This document shows positions 9,055-18,749 of a stretch of DNA of 64,000 bases, piece by piece. Source of the stretch: Pinirhizobacter soli (lineage in GTDB: Bacteria; Pseudomonadota; Gammaproteobacteria; Xanthomonadales; Rhodanobacteraceae); contig NZ_JADZLQ010000004.1 in assembly GCF_015905305.1 (NCBI RefSeq), positions 1 through 64,000 of the forward strand, in the 5' to 3' direction. The number at the start of each line of letters is the position of its first letter. The first letter of the stretch is position 1. The translations under genes were made by a program, and so were the position numbers. A model generated the notes under the pieces. It was not told the DNA's origin. It saw only the letters and a list, made by a program, of their open reading frames with translations, and did no database searches.

Positions 9055-9653
9055 TAGCCGGCCTCCTTCGGATCGACGCCAATCTGGATCGTGTTGTCGT
9101 CCACGAAGTGGTACGGCGGCACCGGCAAATTCTTCGGGGCGGGAACGCCCTGGAAGACGCGGCCGGCCAGGTCGTAACGCGACTTGTGGCAAGGGCAGTA
9201 GAAACCGCCCTTCCAGTTCGGGTCGAACGGCTCAGGCTTCATCACCGGCTCGAAATCGGGCACGCAGCCCAAGTGCGTGCACAGGCCCACCACCACCAGC
9301 CACTCGGGCTTGATGGAACGGGTGGCGTTCTGCGCGTACTTCGGCTGCTGGTCGGTAACTTCGGACTTCGGATCCGTCAGGCGGACGTCGAGCGAGGAAA
9401 GCGCGGCAAGCTGGTCCTTGGTGCGATTGACCACGAATACCGGCTGGCTACGCCAGGCGAACGTCACCTTTTGGCCTGGCTCAATCTTCGAAATGTCGGC
9501 GGTAACCGGTGCACCGGCGGCTTTCGCGCGGGCGCTCGGCTCCCAGGATTTAATGAAGGGCACGGCCACCGCCACCACTCCCACACCACCCACCACTGCC
9601 GTGGTGATGGTGAGGAAACGGCGTCGGCCGTGATCGACGACTTCGTTCGCCAT
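9054..9653 (-). CDS. petA: Rieske iron-sulfur subunit of cytochrome bc1
   Basis: This 2Fe-2S subunit takes the first electron from quinol in the bc1 complex. The 199-aa protein opens with a twin-arginine-like signal/anchor (GRRRFLTITTAVVGGVGVVAVAV). The cluster-binding boxes CTHLGC and CPCHKSRYD follow in the second half. The start at 9653 is favoured because GGAGAG sits 5 nt upstream. The ATG at 9677 (MAYVPESL) has no comparable site and would push the RRR motif inward. It is the first gene of petABC, with a candidate promoter at 9715-9743. Confidence 0.96.
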   Translation of the reverse strand: MANEVVDHGRRRFLTITTAVVGGVGVVAVAVPFIKSWEPSARAKAAGAPVTADISKIEPGQKVTFAWRSQPVFVVNRTKDQLAALSSLDVRLTDPKSEVTDQQPKYAQNATRSIKPEWLVVVGLCTHLGCVPDFEPVMKPEPFDPNWKGGFYCPCHKSRYDLAGRVFQGVPAPKNLPVPPYHFVDDNTIQIGVDPKEAG

Positions 9654-9682
9654 CAGGCTCTCCGGAACATATGCCATTGAGG

Positions 9683-9703
9683 TGCGGGTTTTCTCGACCC
9701 GCA
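9683..9703 (-). promoter_or_regulatory. Leader hairpin of the petABC transcript
   Basis: TGCGGGT (9683-9689) and ACCCGCA (9697-9703) form a perfect 7-bp stem with a 7-nt loop. It lies between the candidate promoter and the petA start. It would form in the 5' untranslated RNA about 30 nt before the ATG, so it could affect stability or ribosome access. No known riboswitch is recognised. Confidence 0.4.
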
Positions 9704-9714
9704 AAAATCGCGTT

Positions 9715-9743
9715 AGTGTAGCGTTTGACCCCGGGGCACACAA
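9715..9743 (-). promoter_or_regulatory. Candidate sigma-70 promoter for petABC
   Basis: Read on the minus strand, TTGTGT (9743-9738) and TACACT (9720-9715) are separated by exactly 17 bp. This gives a fair match to -35/-10 boxes about 60 bp upstream of the petA ATG. It is called by eye only. Confidence 0.45.
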
Positions 9744-9851
9744 TAAAACTGAACGTGTTGACATACACTGGTGCATCCGGCGCGAGGTAATTGACGCACC
9801 GGTACCGATTGGCCGCCCATCCGACGACCGTCCGAAGGACCTGCTCTACCC

Positions 9852-11072
9852 ATGAAACCGGCCGCCCGCGGCATCGCCTTCATCGCCCAGTTCGTCGTGT
9901 TGGGGTTGGCGGTTGCCTTTACCATCGGCCTTGTCTGGCCCGGCACCGGCCAGGTCCTGCGTGCGCGGCTGGGCTTCGGCCCCGCCCCGGCGGCATCATC
10001 ATCGACCCTGGCCGCGCCACCGGTGGCATCAGGCCCTGCCAGCTATGCAGACGCCGTGAGCCGTGCCGCGCCGGCCGTGGTGAACATCTACGCCAACCGC
10101 CTGGTGAGCGAACAGCCCTCTCAAGTTTTTGCCGATCCGGTGATGCAACGCATCCTGCGCGTGCCCACGGGGCCGGTGACCAAACGCCGCGAGCAGAACC
10201 TGGGATCGGGGGTGATCGTCTCGCCCGATGGTTATGTATTGACCAACAACCACGTGATCGCCAGCGCCTACGACATCCAGGTGCTGCTCTACGACGGCCG
10301 GGTGTTCAAGGCCCGCGTGGTGGGCTCGGACGACGAAACCGACCTTGCCGTGCTGAAGATCGATGCCGGCAGCCTGCCGGAAATTCCCCTCGCCGCCCCC
10401 GCACACAAGCAACGAGTGGGCGACGTGGTGCTGGCCATCGGCAACCCCTTCGGCATCGGCCAGACCGTGACCATGGGCATCATCAGTGCCATGGGGCGCC
10501 AGTTGAACCTGTCGAGCCCCGAGATCTTCATCCAGACCGATGCCGCCATTAACCTCGGCAATTCCGGCGGCGCGCTGGTCAATGCCTATGGCGAGCTGGT
10601 GGGTATCAACACCGCCCTGATCGGCCAGGCGGTGGGTGCCGAGGGCATCGGCTTCGCCATCCCGGTGGCCAGCGCCAAGCAGGTGCTGGACCAGATCATC
10701 GCCACCGGACACGTCACCCGCGGCTGGATGGGCGCCGACTACGGCGCCGTCGCGGTATCGGCGGACAGCGGCCTGCCCTCCGCCGCACGCGGCGTGATGG
10801 TGAACGATGTCTACCCCGGAGGCCCGGCCGCCACCGCGGGCATCCAGCCCCGCGACGTGCTGCTGCGTTTCGGCGACACCGGCATCGTCGACCCCAACGA
10901 CCTGCGCCGCCGCGAGGCCATGCAGTCGCCGGGGACCACGGTGGAAGTCTCGGGACTGCGCAACGGCATTCCGTTCAAAGCACCGGTGAAGATCGTGCAG
11001 CGTCCACCGATCCCGGTGCAGTCGACAGCCAATCCCCAGGGCACCAGCCCGGCGATCATTCCGCAGCATTAG
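9852..11072 (+). CDS. DegS-like membrane-anchored S1C serine protease with one PDZ domain
   Basis: This 406-aa periplasmic protease is held by one N-terminal membrane segment (IAFIAQFVVLGLAVAFTIGLVW). The trypsin-like domain has a complete triad: His134 (NNHVIAS), Asp164 (ETDLAVLKID) and Ser238 (NLGNSGGAL). A single PDZ domain follows (about residues 290-380; GVMVNDVYPGGPAATAGIQPRDVLL). One anchor plus one PDZ matches DegS/AlgW rather than two-PDZ DegP. DegS cuts anti-sigma factors of the RpoE type after sensing misfolded porins. No RseA or RpoE gene is nearby, so that partner is inferred from the family. Confidence 0.88.
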   Translation: MKPAARGIAFIAQFVVLGLAVAFTIGLVWPGTGQVLRARLGFGPAPAASSSTLAAPPVASGPASYADAVSRAAPAVVNIYANRLVSEQPSQVFADPVMQRILRVPTGPVTKRREQNLGSGVIVSPDGYVLTNNHVIASAYDIQVLLYDGRVFKARVVGSDDETDLAVLKIDAGSLPEIPLAAPAHKQRVGDVVLAIGNPFGIGQTVTMGIISAMGRQLNLSSPEIFIQTDAAINLGNSGGALVNAYGELVGINTALIGQAVGAEGIGFAIPVASAKQVLDQIIATGHVTRGWMGADYGAVAVSADSGLPSAARGVMVNDVYPGGPAATAGIQPRDVLLRFGDTGIVDPNDLRRREAMQSPGTTVEVSGLRNGIPFKAPVKIVQRPPIPVQSTANPQGTSPAIIPQH

Positions 11073-12033
11073 CCCGCAGGGCGAGCGGCGCACCCGCCCG
11101 CACGGCGGCGCCGTAGCGGCGGCGGAGGATGCCCACGCGCTCGACATAGACCTGGGTCTCGGCGTAGGGCGGCACCCCGTTGTACTTCTCTACCGAGCGC
11201 TGTCCCGCGTTATAGGCCGCCGCGGCCAGGCGCTCATCGCCATTGAAGGCGCGCAGCAGGATCGCAAGGTAGCGCGCCCCGCCGCGGATGTTCTGTTCGG
11301 CGTCGAAGGCATCGGCCACGCCCATGTCGCGGCCGGTGCCGGGCATCAACTGCATCAGCCCCTGGGCACCCTTGATCGACAGCGCGCGCGGGTTGTACCC
11401 GCTTTCGGCATGGATCACCGCCCGCAGCAGGGCCTGGTCCACGCCGAACTCGGCGCTGGCCAGGCGAATCACGTCGGCATAGGCGCTCAGGTTCAGTGCC
11501 ACCGTATCGAAATTGATCTTCGAATGAATATCGCAGGCGACGCAGGTGGCGATGTAGCTGAAAAGCATGGTGACCGCACTGCCCTTCGTGCCTGGCGGGG
11601 CCACGTTGGTGTATTCCACCGTGCCATCGGCGCGGGTCACCCGGTACACCGAACCGCGCAGCACCTTCGCAGCCTTGGGCTGGGGCGGCTCCTCGGCGAT
11701 CGGCAGCGGCTCCTTGCTTTCCTGGTAATCCCAGTGGCTTTTCGGGGCCACCACCTGGGGGGCAGCCACCACTTTCTGGCCGGGTTCCGCCTTCGGCGTG
11801 GAAGCCGGCGAGACGCCCTGGGCCACTGGTTTGGCATTCACCGGGCCATGGCGCGAGGGCGCCGACACCGGGATATCGAGCTTCTTGCAGTCTTTGTAGC
11901 CGGCCGTGGAACTGGCGAAAACGGTCTCGCCGGTGGCCCCCGTGCAGCGGTAAAGCGTGGCCGCACGCACCGGGCTGGCGAGCCAAAGGGCCGCCAGGGC
12001 CAGGAGGATGGTCAGGCGGCCACGGTGCGTCAT
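11056..12033 (-). CDS. Lytic transglycosylase with N-terminal DUF4124-like segment
   Basis: This exported 325-aa murein-cleaving enzyme has a signal peptide (RLTILLALAALWLASPVRA). A DUF4124-like piece follows (ATLYRCTGATGETVFAS), then a proline/lysine-rich linker with a second repeat of that type (YRVTRADGTVEYTNV). The C-terminal SLT domain has the catalytic glutamate in HAESGYNPRALS and the family motifs GAQGLMQLMPGTG and AAYNAGQRSVEKY. I start at the ATG at 12033, which puts the signal peptide at the N-terminus; an ATG at 12069 adds 12 residues. The gene is convergent with the protease gene, overlapping its 3' end by 17 bp, and divergent from miaB. Confidence 0.9.
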   Translation of the reverse strand: MTHRGRLTILLALAALWLASPVRAATLYRCTGATGETVFASSTAGYKDCKKLDIPVSAPSRHGPVNAKPVAQGVSPASTPKAEPGQKVVAAPQVVAPKSHWDYQESKEPLPIAEEPPQPKAAKVLRGSVYRVTRADGTVEYTNVAPPGTKGSAVTMLFSYIATCVACDIHSKINFDTVALNLSAYADVIRLASAEFGVDQALLRAVIHAESGYNPRALSIKGAQGLMQLMPGTGRDMGVADAFDAEQNIRGGARYLAILLRAFNGDERLAAAAYNAGQRSVEKYNGVPPYAETQVYVERVGILRRRYGAAVRAGAPLALRANAAE

Positions 12034-12125
12034 GGGCGGCAGTTTGGCCGGAGCGCCCGGCGTTGTCACCCCACGCCGGGCGCCATAGCGGGTAAAATGA
12101 CCGACCCACCCACCGCGGCAACTCC

Positions 12126-13475
12126 ATGAGCGGCAAGCTTTTCATCAAGACCCACGGCTGCCAGATGAACGAGTACGACTCGGCCAAGATGGCTGACGTG
12201 CTCAAGGCTTCGCACGGCCTGGAACTCACCCTCGATGAAAGCGAGGCCGACGTCATCCTGGTCAACACCTGCTCGATCCGCGAGAAGGCCCAGGAAAAGG
12301 TCTTCAGCCAGCTCGGCCGCTGGAAGGGCTACAAACAGCATAAGGAAGGCGTGGTGATCGGCGTGGGCGGATGCGTGGCCTCGCAGGAAGGCGCCGCCAT
12401 TGTTTCGCGCGCCCCCTATGTGGACCTCGTCTTCGGTCCGCAAACCCTGCACCGCCTGCCGGAGCTGATCGACGCCCGCCGCCGCACCGGCAAGCCGCAG
12501 GTAGACATCAGCTTTCCCGAGATCGAGAAATTCGACCGCCTGCCGGAGCCCCGCGCGGAGGGCCCCACCGCGTTCGTCTCGATCATGGAAGGCTGCTCGA
12601 AGTACTGCTCGTACTGCGTGGTGCCTTATACCCGTGGCGAGGAAATCAGCCGCCCCTTCGACGATGTCCTGGTGGAAGTGGCCCAGCTGGCCGCCCAGGG
12701 CGTGCGCGAAGTGAACCTGCTTGGCCAGAACGTCAACGCCTACCGCGGCCCCACCTTCGACGGTGGCGAAGCGGACCTTGCGGTGCTGATCCACGCCATC
12801 GCCGGCATCGAAGGCATCGGCCGCATCCGCTTCACCACCTCGCACCCGCTGGAGTTCTCCGACTCGCTGATCGAGGCCTATGCCAGCGTGCCGCAGTTGG
12901 CCAACTACCTGCACCTGCCCGTGCAGGCCGGCTCCGACCGCATCCTGTCGGCCATGAAGCGCGGCTACACCGCGATCGAATTCAAGCAGAAGATCCGCAA
13001 GCTGCGCGCCGTGCGCCCGGACATCTGCGTGTCGTCGGATTTCATCGTGGGCTTCCCCGGCGAAACAGACGACGATTTCGAGAAGACCATGAAGCTGATC
13101 AGCGACGTGGGCTTCGACCAGAGCTTCTCCTTCATCTTCTCCTCCCGTCCGGGCACGCCGGCGGCGAACCTCGCCGACGACACGCCGATGGACGTGAAGC
13201 GCGCACGCCTTACCCGCTTGCAGGCCGCCGTCACCGCCAATGCCAACCGCATCAACCAGGCCATGGTGGGCACGGTGCAACGCGTGCTGGTGGAAAAGCC
13301 CAGCCGCAAGAGCCCGCGCGAGATGACCGGCCGCACCGAGAACATGCGCTACGTGAATTTCCCCGGCGACGCCCGCATGATCGGTCAGTTCGTGGACGTC
13401 ACCGTCACCGAGGCCATGAGCAACTCCCTGCGCGGACGTGTGGCCGGCTTCGACGTGGTCGCCCCGGCTGCCTGA
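12126..13475 (+). CDS. miaB: tRNA-2-methylthio-N6-dimethylallyladenosine synthase (MiaB)
   Basis: MiaB is a radical-SAM methylthiotransferase that adds a methylthio group to i6A37 of tRNAs reading codons that start with U. The 449-aa protein has the N-terminal MTTase domain with three cluster cysteines ([29 protein letters not shown]). The radical-SAM CxxxCxxC box follows ([19 protein letters not shown]), with a C-terminal TRAM domain (about residues 375-445). It leads a miaB-phoH-ybeY-corC cluster, the standard gammaproteobacterial order. Confidence 0.98.
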   Translation: MSGKLFIKTHGCQMNEYDSAKMADVLKASHGLELTLDESEADVILVNTCSIREKAQEKVFSQLGRWKGYKQHKEGVVIGVGGCVASQEGAAIVSRAPYVDLVFGPQTLHRLPELIDARRRTGKPQVDISFPEIEKFDRLPEPRAEGPTAFVSIMEGCSKYCSYCVVPYTRGEEISRPFDDVLVEVAQLAAQGVREVNLLGQNVNAYRGPTFDGGEADLAVLIHAIAGIEGIGRIRFTTSHPLEFSDSLIEAYASVPQLANYLHLPVQAGSDRILSAMKRGYTAIEFKQKIRKLRAVRPDICVSSDFIVGFPGETDDDFEKTMKLISDVGFDQSFSFIFSSRPGTPAANLADDTPMDVKRARLTRLQAAVTANANRINQAMVGTVQRVLVEKPSRKSPREMTGRTENMRYVNFPGDARMIGQFVDVTVTEAMSNSLRGRVAGFDVVAPAA

Positions 13476-13500
13476 AACAAGCCTCCAACTTCGAGATCCC

Positions 13501-14493
13501 ATGACCGACGGCCTTACCCAGCGCGACTTCCCGCTCGATCCGGAAGACAACGCGCGCCTTGCCAACCTCTGCGGCCCGTTCGACGAACACCTGCGTCAGG
13601 TGGAACTGCGCCTGGGCGTGGAGATCGACCACCGCGGCAACATCTTCCGTGTGATCGGCGAGGAAGCTGCCGCCATGGCTGGCGAGAAGGTGCTGCGTTC
13701 GCTGTACCAGGCGACGGAGAAGGAATCGCTCACCGGCGCCGCCATCAACCTGCACCTGGCCGAGAGCGGCGTGGACGCCCTGGTGTCCGACACCGACGGT
13801 ACGCAGGAAGTCACGATCAAGGTCAAGCGCGGCGTGATCAAGGGCCGCGGCCCGAACCAGGCGCGCTACCTGCACGCCATCGCCTCGCACGACATCAACT
13901 TCGGCGTGGGCCCCGCCGGCACCGGCAAAACCTACCTTGCCGTCGCCAGCGCCGTGGAAGCCCTGGAAGCAAACCGCGTGCAGCGCGTGCTGCTGGTGCG
14001 TCCGGCGGTGGAAGCGGGCGAGAAGCTCGGCTTCCTGCCGGGTGATCTTAGCCAGAAGGTCGATCCGTACCTGCGCCCGTTGTACGACGCCCTGTACGAA
14101 ATGCTCGGCTTCGAGAAAGTGGCCAAGCTGATCGAGCGCAACGTGATCGAGATCGCGCCGCTGGCCTATATGCGCGGCCGCACGCTCAACGACTCGTTCG
14201 TGATCCTGGACGAAGCGCAGAACACCACCGTGGAACAGATGAAGATGTTCCTCACCCGCATCGGCTTCGGCACGGTGGCGGTGATCACCGGCGACGTGAC
14301 CCAGGTGGACCTGCCCCGCCATGTCCGCTCGGGGCTACGCCACGCCATCGAGGTACTGCGCGGCGTCGACGGCATCAGCTTCACCTTCTATACCTCGCGC
14401 GACGTGGTCCGCCATCCGCTGGTGGCAAAGATCGTCCGCGCCTACGAGGCATTCGAGACCACCGAGAACGCCGACAACACGCATGTCAGGTAG
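13501..14493 (+). CDS. ybeZ: PhoH-like ATPase (YbeZ)
   Basis: YbeZ is a PhoH-family ATPase linked to ribosome and RNA maturation together with YbeY. The 330-aa product has an N-terminal domain, then the ATPase core with Walker [13 protein letters not shown] (about residues 137-148). The [30 protein letters not shown] family signature follows, then Walker [12 protein letters not shown]. The start is set at 13501 ([11 protein letters not shown]), 25 bp after miaB, because an upstream start would lie inside miaB. The 3' end overlaps ybeY by 11 bp. Confidence 0.95.
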   Translation: MTDGLTQRDFPLDPEDNARLANLCGPFDEHLRQVELRLGVEIDHRGNIFRVIGEEAAAMAGEKVLRSLYQATEKESLTGAAINLHLAESGVDALVSDTDGTQEVTIKVKRGVIKGRGPNQARYLHAIASHDINFGVGPAGTGKTYLAVASAVEALEANRVQRVLLVRPAVEAGEKLGFLPGDLSQKVDPYLRPLYDALYEMLGFEKVAKLIERNVIEIAPLAYMRGRTLNDSFVILDEAQNTTVEQMKMFLTRIGFGTVAVITGDVTQVDLPRHVRSGLRHAIEVLRGVDGISFTFYTSRDVVRHPLVAKIVRAYEAFETTENADNTHVR

Positions 14494-14947
14494 CGCGCTG
14501 ACGCTTTCGGTGGGTTACGGCGTGCCGCGGGCGGGTGTGCCGTCGGCGCTAAGTTTCCGTAAGTGGGTGGAAGCTGCGCTGCACGGGGCGAAGCGTCGCA
14601 AGGCCACCGAATTGGCCATCCGGATCGTTGGGCTCGACGAAGGCCAGGCGCTCAACCGCGACTACCGGGGCAAGGATTACCCCACCAATGTGCTTTCCTT
14701 TCCCGCGGAATTGCCGCCCGGCGTCGCCCTGCCGCTGATCGGCGACCTGGCCATCTGCGCGCCCGTGGTGGCCCGGGAGGCCGCCGAACAGGGCAAGAAG
14801 GCGGCCCACCACTGGGCTCATATGACGGTGCACGGGGTGCTTCACCTGCTGGGGTATGACCACCTGGAAGACGCCGATGCGGAGCGCATGGAAGGACTGG
14901 AAACCCGCGTCCTGGCCGGTCTGGGTATCGCCGACCCTTACCTTTGA
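14483..14947 (+). CDS. ybeY: rRNA maturation endoribonuclease YbeY
   Basis: YbeY is a zinc-dependent endoribonuclease used in 16S rRNA 3'-end maturation and ribosome quality control. The product is 154 aa from the ATG at 14483, which lies inside the last codons of ybeZ. The longer frame upstream is a shadow of ybeZ. It has the family segment [17 protein letters not shown] and the metal-binding [11 protein letters not shown] motif (HxxxHxxxxxH) near residue 115. The overlap with ybeZ suggests coupled translation of two partners. Confidence 0.95.
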   Translation: MSGSALTLSVGYGVPRAGVPSALSFRKWVEAALHGAKRRKATELAIRIVGLDEGQALNRDYRGKDYPTNVLSFPAELPPGVALPLIGDLAICAPVVAREAAEQGKKAAHHWAHMTVHGVLHLLGYDHLEDADAERMEGLETRVLAGLGIADPYL

Positions 14948-15016
14948 CCGTCGGCAAGTGTCATCTGGATGGGCTAAACTGACCCTTCCGCCCCTTGATG
15001 GGGCTCGGCAACAAGC

Positions 15017-15886
15017 GTGATGAACGAGGACCCTGGCAGTACCGGCGGCCTGGCCCACCGATCGTGGTGGGATCGACTGGGCCACATGTTTTCCGGAGAA
15101 CCGCGCAACCGCGACGAACTGATCGAGGAACTGCGCACGGCACGGGCCAACGGCCTGCTCTCCAACGACACCCTGACCATGGTCGAGGGTGCGATCAAGG
15201 TCACCGAACTCTCCGTCGACGACGTCATGGTGCCCCGCGCCCAGATCGTCATGGTCCCGACCGACGGCACCCTGCACGAAGTGCTCGCCACGGTGGTCGA
15301 ATCCGGCCACTCGCGCTTCCCCGTGCACGGCGAAGACAAAGACGAAATCCTCGGCATCCTGCTGGCGAAGGATCTGCTGAAGTACTTCGGTGACGGCGAA
15401 GGCTGCGATATTTCCTCGCTGCTGCGCCCTGCCGTGCTGATCCCCGAATCCATGCGCCTGAACGTGCTGCTGGCCGAGTTCCGCCGCAGCCGCAACCACA
15501 TGGCGCTGGTGATCGACGAATACGGCGGCGTGGCGGGCCTCATCACCATCGAAGACGTGCTCGAGCAGATCGTCGGCGAGATCGACGACGAGCACGACGA
15601 CGAGGAAGAACCCCAACTGATGCGGGCCACCGGTGACGGTGCCTTCGACGTGGGCGCCCTGACCACCATCGAAGACTTCAACGAGGAAACCGGCGCGAGT
15701 TTCTCCGACGAGGAATTCGATACCGTGGGCGGCATGGTGACCTCCGAATTCGGCCATCTGCCGGAAGTGGGCGAGGAAGTGGCCATCGGCGATTTCCTGT
15801 TCCACGTCACCGAAGCCGACGACCGCCGCGTGCAGCGTTTCCGCGTTACGCTGGTCGACCGCACGAGCGAGACACCCACGCCTTGA
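15017..15886 (+). CDS. corC: CorC/YbeX-type transporter-associated protein (two CBS domains)
   Basis: CorC (YbeX) is a cytosolic CBS-pair protein tied to magnesium/cobalt efflux and, in recent work on E. coli, to ribosome function. The 289-aa protein has an N-terminal helical part (SWWDRLGHMFSGEPRNRDELIEEL), then the MVPRAQIVMVPTDGTLHEVL CBS pair (about residues 65-190). A C-terminal CorC_HlyC transporter-associated domain follows (about residues 205-285). It lacks the DUF21 membrane domain of larger homologues, as expected for YbeX. Its stop overlaps the next gene's TTG start by 4 bp. Confidence 0.93.
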   Translation: MMNEDPGSTGGLAHRSWWDRLGHMFSGEPRNRDELIEELRTARANGLLSNDTLTMVEGAIKVTELSVDDVMVPRAQIVMVPTDGTLHEVLATVVESGHSRFPVHGEDKDEILGILLAKDLLKYFGDGEGCDISSLLRPAVLIPESMRLNVLLAEFRRSRNHMALVIDEYGGVAGLITIEDVLEQIVGEIDDEHDDEEEPQLMRATGDGAFDVGALTTIEDFNEETGASFSDEEFDTVGGMVTSEFGHLPEVGEEVAIGDFLFHVTEADDRRVQRFRVTLVDRTSETPTP

Positions 15887-17070
15887 AGCGCCTGCTTTTC
15901 CTGCTGCTGGCCCTGGTGGCCGCACCTGCGTTCGCGGGCATTGCCGAAGCACCGGCCGATACCTTGCAGGTGTCGCTTATCACCTATGGTCCCGGCGACA
16001 TCTACTGGGAGCGCTTCGGCCACGATGCCGTGGAACTGCGCGACCCAGCCTCGGGTGAGGCGATTGCCTTCAACTATGGCGTGTTCGACTTCGACGAAGC
16101 CGGCTTCCTGCTGAACTTCGCCCGCGGCATCATGCGCTATCGCATGGATGCGGTGCCGACCTCTGAAGATGTGCAGTTCTATGCATCAGAGGGGCGCAAC
16201 GTCACGAGGCAGCGGCTGGCCTTCACGCCGGCCCAGACTGAAGACCTCCGCCGCTTCCTGTTCTGGAACATCCAGCCGCAGAACACGCGCTACAACTACA
16301 ACTATTACGTGGACAACTGCGCCACGCGCGTGCGCGATGCATTGGACCGCGCGCTCGGCGGGCAGCTGCGCGCATACCTTACGGCGCATCCGGGTGGCAT
16401 GACCTACCGCCAGCAGACCGCGCGATTGATGAGCAACCAGACCTGGCTGATGCTGGGCATGGACTTAGGATTAGGCCCCTACGCCGACCAGCCCATGGAT
16501 GCCTTGAAGGAAAGCTTTCTGCCCATGGTGCTGCGCGATGAAGTCGCCGGCATGTATGTGAGCAACGGCGCGGGCGGCAGCCGGCCGCTGGTGCAATCCA
16601 CCGAGGTACTGGCCAAGGCCACCATCGAGCAGCCGCCGGCGATGGCGCCGGAACTGGGCTTGCCATTGTTTGGCGTGGGCCTGGGGCTGGCCGTGTTGCT
16701 GCTGGTGACGGGGGCTTACCGGGAATATCTGGTCGCCCGCATCGTGTACGGCACGGTGGCGACGCTATGGCTGCTGTTCGCCGGTGTGGCTGGCCTGGTC
16801 ATGTTGGGGTTGTGGGCATTTACCCAGCACCAGTCGGGCTGGGCGAACGCTAACCTGCTGATCTACCAGCCGTTAGCCTTCCTGCTGCTTCCAGCCGTAT
16901 GGCGAGGCTATGGGAAGCTGTCCGGGCGGATCATCTGGGTCTCGGTCGCCCTGGCCGTGCTGGCCCTGGTGCTGCATGCCTTCCCCTTCTATACCCAGCG
17001 GAATTTCCCCTGGGTGGGGTTTGGCCTGCCCATCTGGCTGGCGCTGGGGGCCTCGCGGTTTCGTAAGTAA
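15883..17070 (+). CDS. DUF4105 domain-containing membrane protein
   Basis: This 395-aa protein starts at a TTG that overlaps the corC stop (TTGA). A signal peptide (LLFLLLALVAAPAFA) is followed by a DUF4105 (Lnb N-terminal-type) periplasmic domain (residues about 25-200), with YGPGDIYWERFGHDAVELRDP, a YNYNYYVDNCATRVRDALD block, and a catalytic-looking H/C pair. The C-terminal half has four to five hydrophobic spans (about residues 255-390). In other gammaproteobacteria lnt follows corC; here this gene takes that place, and I infer only an envelope role. Confidence 0.8.
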   Translation: MKRLLFLLLALVAAPAFAGIAEAPADTLQVSLITYGPGDIYWERFGHDAVELRDPASGEAIAFNYGVFDFDEAGFLLNFARGIMRYRMDAVPTSEDVQFYASEGRNVTRQRLAFTPAQTEDLRRFLFWNIQPQNTRYNYNYYVDNCATRVRDALDRALGGQLRAYLTAHPGGMTYRQQTARLMSNQTWLMLGMDLGLGPYADQPMDALKESFLPMVLRDEVAGMYVSNGAGGSRPLVQSTEVLAKATIEQPPAMAPELGLPLFGVGLGLAVLLLVTGAYREYLVARIVYGTVATLWLLFAGVAGLVMLGLWAFTQHQSGWANANLLIYQPLAFLLLPAVWRGYGKLSGRIIWVSVALAVLALVLHAFPFYTQRNFPWVGFGLPIWLALGASRFRK

Positions 17071-17122
17071 CTACGAAAGACCGTGATTGCCCTGTAACAC
17101 GCACCTCGGCATGATGCCGGCC

Positions 17123-18142
17123 ATGTCCTTGAATATAACCGCCCCGGAAACTCCCGCCCCATTGAACAATTCGATGGTGGTCAACTGCGTGGCCTACCGC
17201 AAGGATGGCTCGAAGATAGGCGATATCACGCTGGACGCCATCAGCGACGTGCTGAAAACCCCGGACACCTTCGTGTGGGTGGGCCTGCACGAGCCGGACG
17301 AGCACCTGCTGGACAAATTGCAGGAGGAATTCTGCCTGCACGACCTGGCCGTGGAAGACGCCAAGTACGCTCACCAGCGCACCAAGATCGAAACCTACGG
17401 CGACTCGCTGTTCATCGTGGTGCAGACGGCGCAGCTCCTGGGCGGCAGCATCGCCTTCGGCGAAACGCAGATCTTCCTGGGCAAGCGCTACCTGATCACC
17501 GTGCGCCACGGCGCATCGTTGAGTTACGCCCCGGCCCGCATGAGCTGCGAGCGCTCGCCGGAGCTGCTGGCGTTGGGCCCAAGCTACGGCCTGTATGCCG
17601 TGCTCGACTTCGTGGTGGACAACTTCCTGCCCATCGTGCGCGACTTCCGCGAAGAACTGCACGATCTGGAAAACGACATCTTCGCCGATACCTTCAACCG
17701 CCAGACCATCAAGCGCCTATACGACATGCAGCGCGAACTGATGAGCATGCGCCTGGCCGCAGCGCCGTTGCAGGACGTGATCAGCCAGCTTGTGCGGATG
17801 CACCCGCATCTGATTCACGACGAGCTGCGCGCGTACTTCCGAGATGTGTACGACCACGTCTTCCGTGTGAACGAATCGACCAGCGCGATGCGCGAGATGC
17901 TAAGTGCAGCGATCTCGGTGAACCTTTCGTTGGTGACCTTCGGCCAGAACGAAGTGATGAAGAAGCTTGCGGGGTGGGCGGCCATGTTGGCGGCGCCTAC
18001 GCTGATTACGAGCTGGTATGGGATGAACTTCGCGCATATGCCGGAGTTGAGCCAGCCGTGGGCTTATCCGGCGATTACGTGTTTGGTGGCTTGCATCGTG
18101 GGTGGGATCTTCATTGGCTTGAAGAAGGCGAAGTGGTTTTAG
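17123..18142 (+). CDS. corA: CorA-family magnesium/cobalt transporter
   Basis: This is a CorA/MIT-family divalent cation channel. It has a large cytosolic N-terminal domain with a long stalk helix. Two C-terminal membrane helices bear the ion-selectivity motif YGMNF (SWYGMNFAHMPEL, in the last 45 residues), and a short basic tail (LKKAKWF) follows. The start at 17123 (MSLNITAPE) gives 339 aa; 17111 (ATG) is possible and would add four residues. An independent gene after the corC cluster, it may complement CorC in magnesium balance. Zinc (ZntB-type) transport cannot be excluded, but the YGMNF motif favours Mg/Co. Confidence 0.9.
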   Translation: MSLNITAPETPAPLNNSMVVNCVAYRKDGSKIGDITLDAISDVLKTPDTFVWVGLHEPDEHLLDKLQEEFCLHDLAVEDAKYAHQRTKIETYGDSLFIVVQTAQLLGGSIAFGETQIFLGKRYLITVRHGASLSYAPARMSCERSPELLALGPSYGLYAVLDFVVDNFLPIVRDFREELHDLENDIFADTFNRQTIKRLYDMQRELMSMRLAAAPLQDVISQLVRMHPHLIHDELRAYFRDVYDHVFRVNESTSAMREMLSAAISVNLSLVTFGQNEVMKKLAGWAAMLAAPTLITSWYGMNFAHMPELSQPWAYPAITCLVACIVGGIFIGLKKAKWF

Positions 18143-18221
18143 GCGCCTTGCATTCTGACCGCCGCACTCATTTGTGACGCATGGAATAATGATCGCTCCC
18201 GCTACGTAGAGTGATCTCGCG

Positions 18222-18749
18222 ATGAAAAAGTGGCTTGCATGCTGGTTGGTCATTGTCGCGATGACTGTACCGGCACTCGGTATGGCGGCTGAGTTCAGCC
18301 AGAACACGCAATACCGCGAAGAAGTGCTATCGGTCGCGCCGTACCGCATCAAGTACGTTCTGACTGGCCAGACTCGCATCCAGCCAAGCGACTTCGAGGC
18401 CTTGCGGCTCGATGGCCAGGCTACGTTTGTCTACGCGCTGGCAGACAAGCACGTGTTTGTCTATTCGGATGGTTTGTACATCGGCTCGCCAAGCTTGTAT
18501 CTATGGCCCTACGAACCGTTCGTCAACATCGATCCTACGAATCCCGTCAACTCGATCACTGCAACGATTGGTACAGGGTTCGCGCAGGTGTTCAGCCGAA
18601 CGGACGCTCAGGACTATCGTTTGACAAGCGAATTCATTGTTGAATTGAAACCGGGGTTCACTTATCAGCCGAATCAAGTGCGAATGCAGGTGGTTTATTT
18701 GGCAGAACAGAGCGCACCGTATATCGACGTCTTTCGTCGTCAGTTCTGA
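18222..18749 (+). CDS. Exported protein of unknown function
   Basis: This 175-aa product has a clear signal peptide (MKKWLACWLVIVAMTVPALGMA, cleaved near AEF). The mature part is beta-strand-like, with many aromatic and hydrophobic alternations (YREEVLSVAPYRIKYVLTG and VYALADKHVFVYSDGLY). I recognise no family. G+C is lower than in the preceding genes, so this may mark the start of accessory DNA. It stands alone, with 79 bp upstream and 147 bp downstream. Confidence 0.75.
   Translation: MKKWLACWLVIVAMTVPALGMAAEFSQNTQYREEVLSVAPYRIKYVLTGQTRIQPSDFEALRLDGQATFVYALADKHVFVYSDGLYIGSPSLYLWPYEPFVNIDPTNPVNSITATIGTGFAQVFSRTDAQDYRLTSEFIVELKPGFTYQPNQVRMQVVYLAEQSAPYIDVFRRQF

Noticed and set aside
9758-9763. 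TTGACA as a -35 box for the DegS-like gene
   Set aside because: No -10 hexamer lies 16-18 bp downstream; the nearest AT-rich stretch is 22 bp away.
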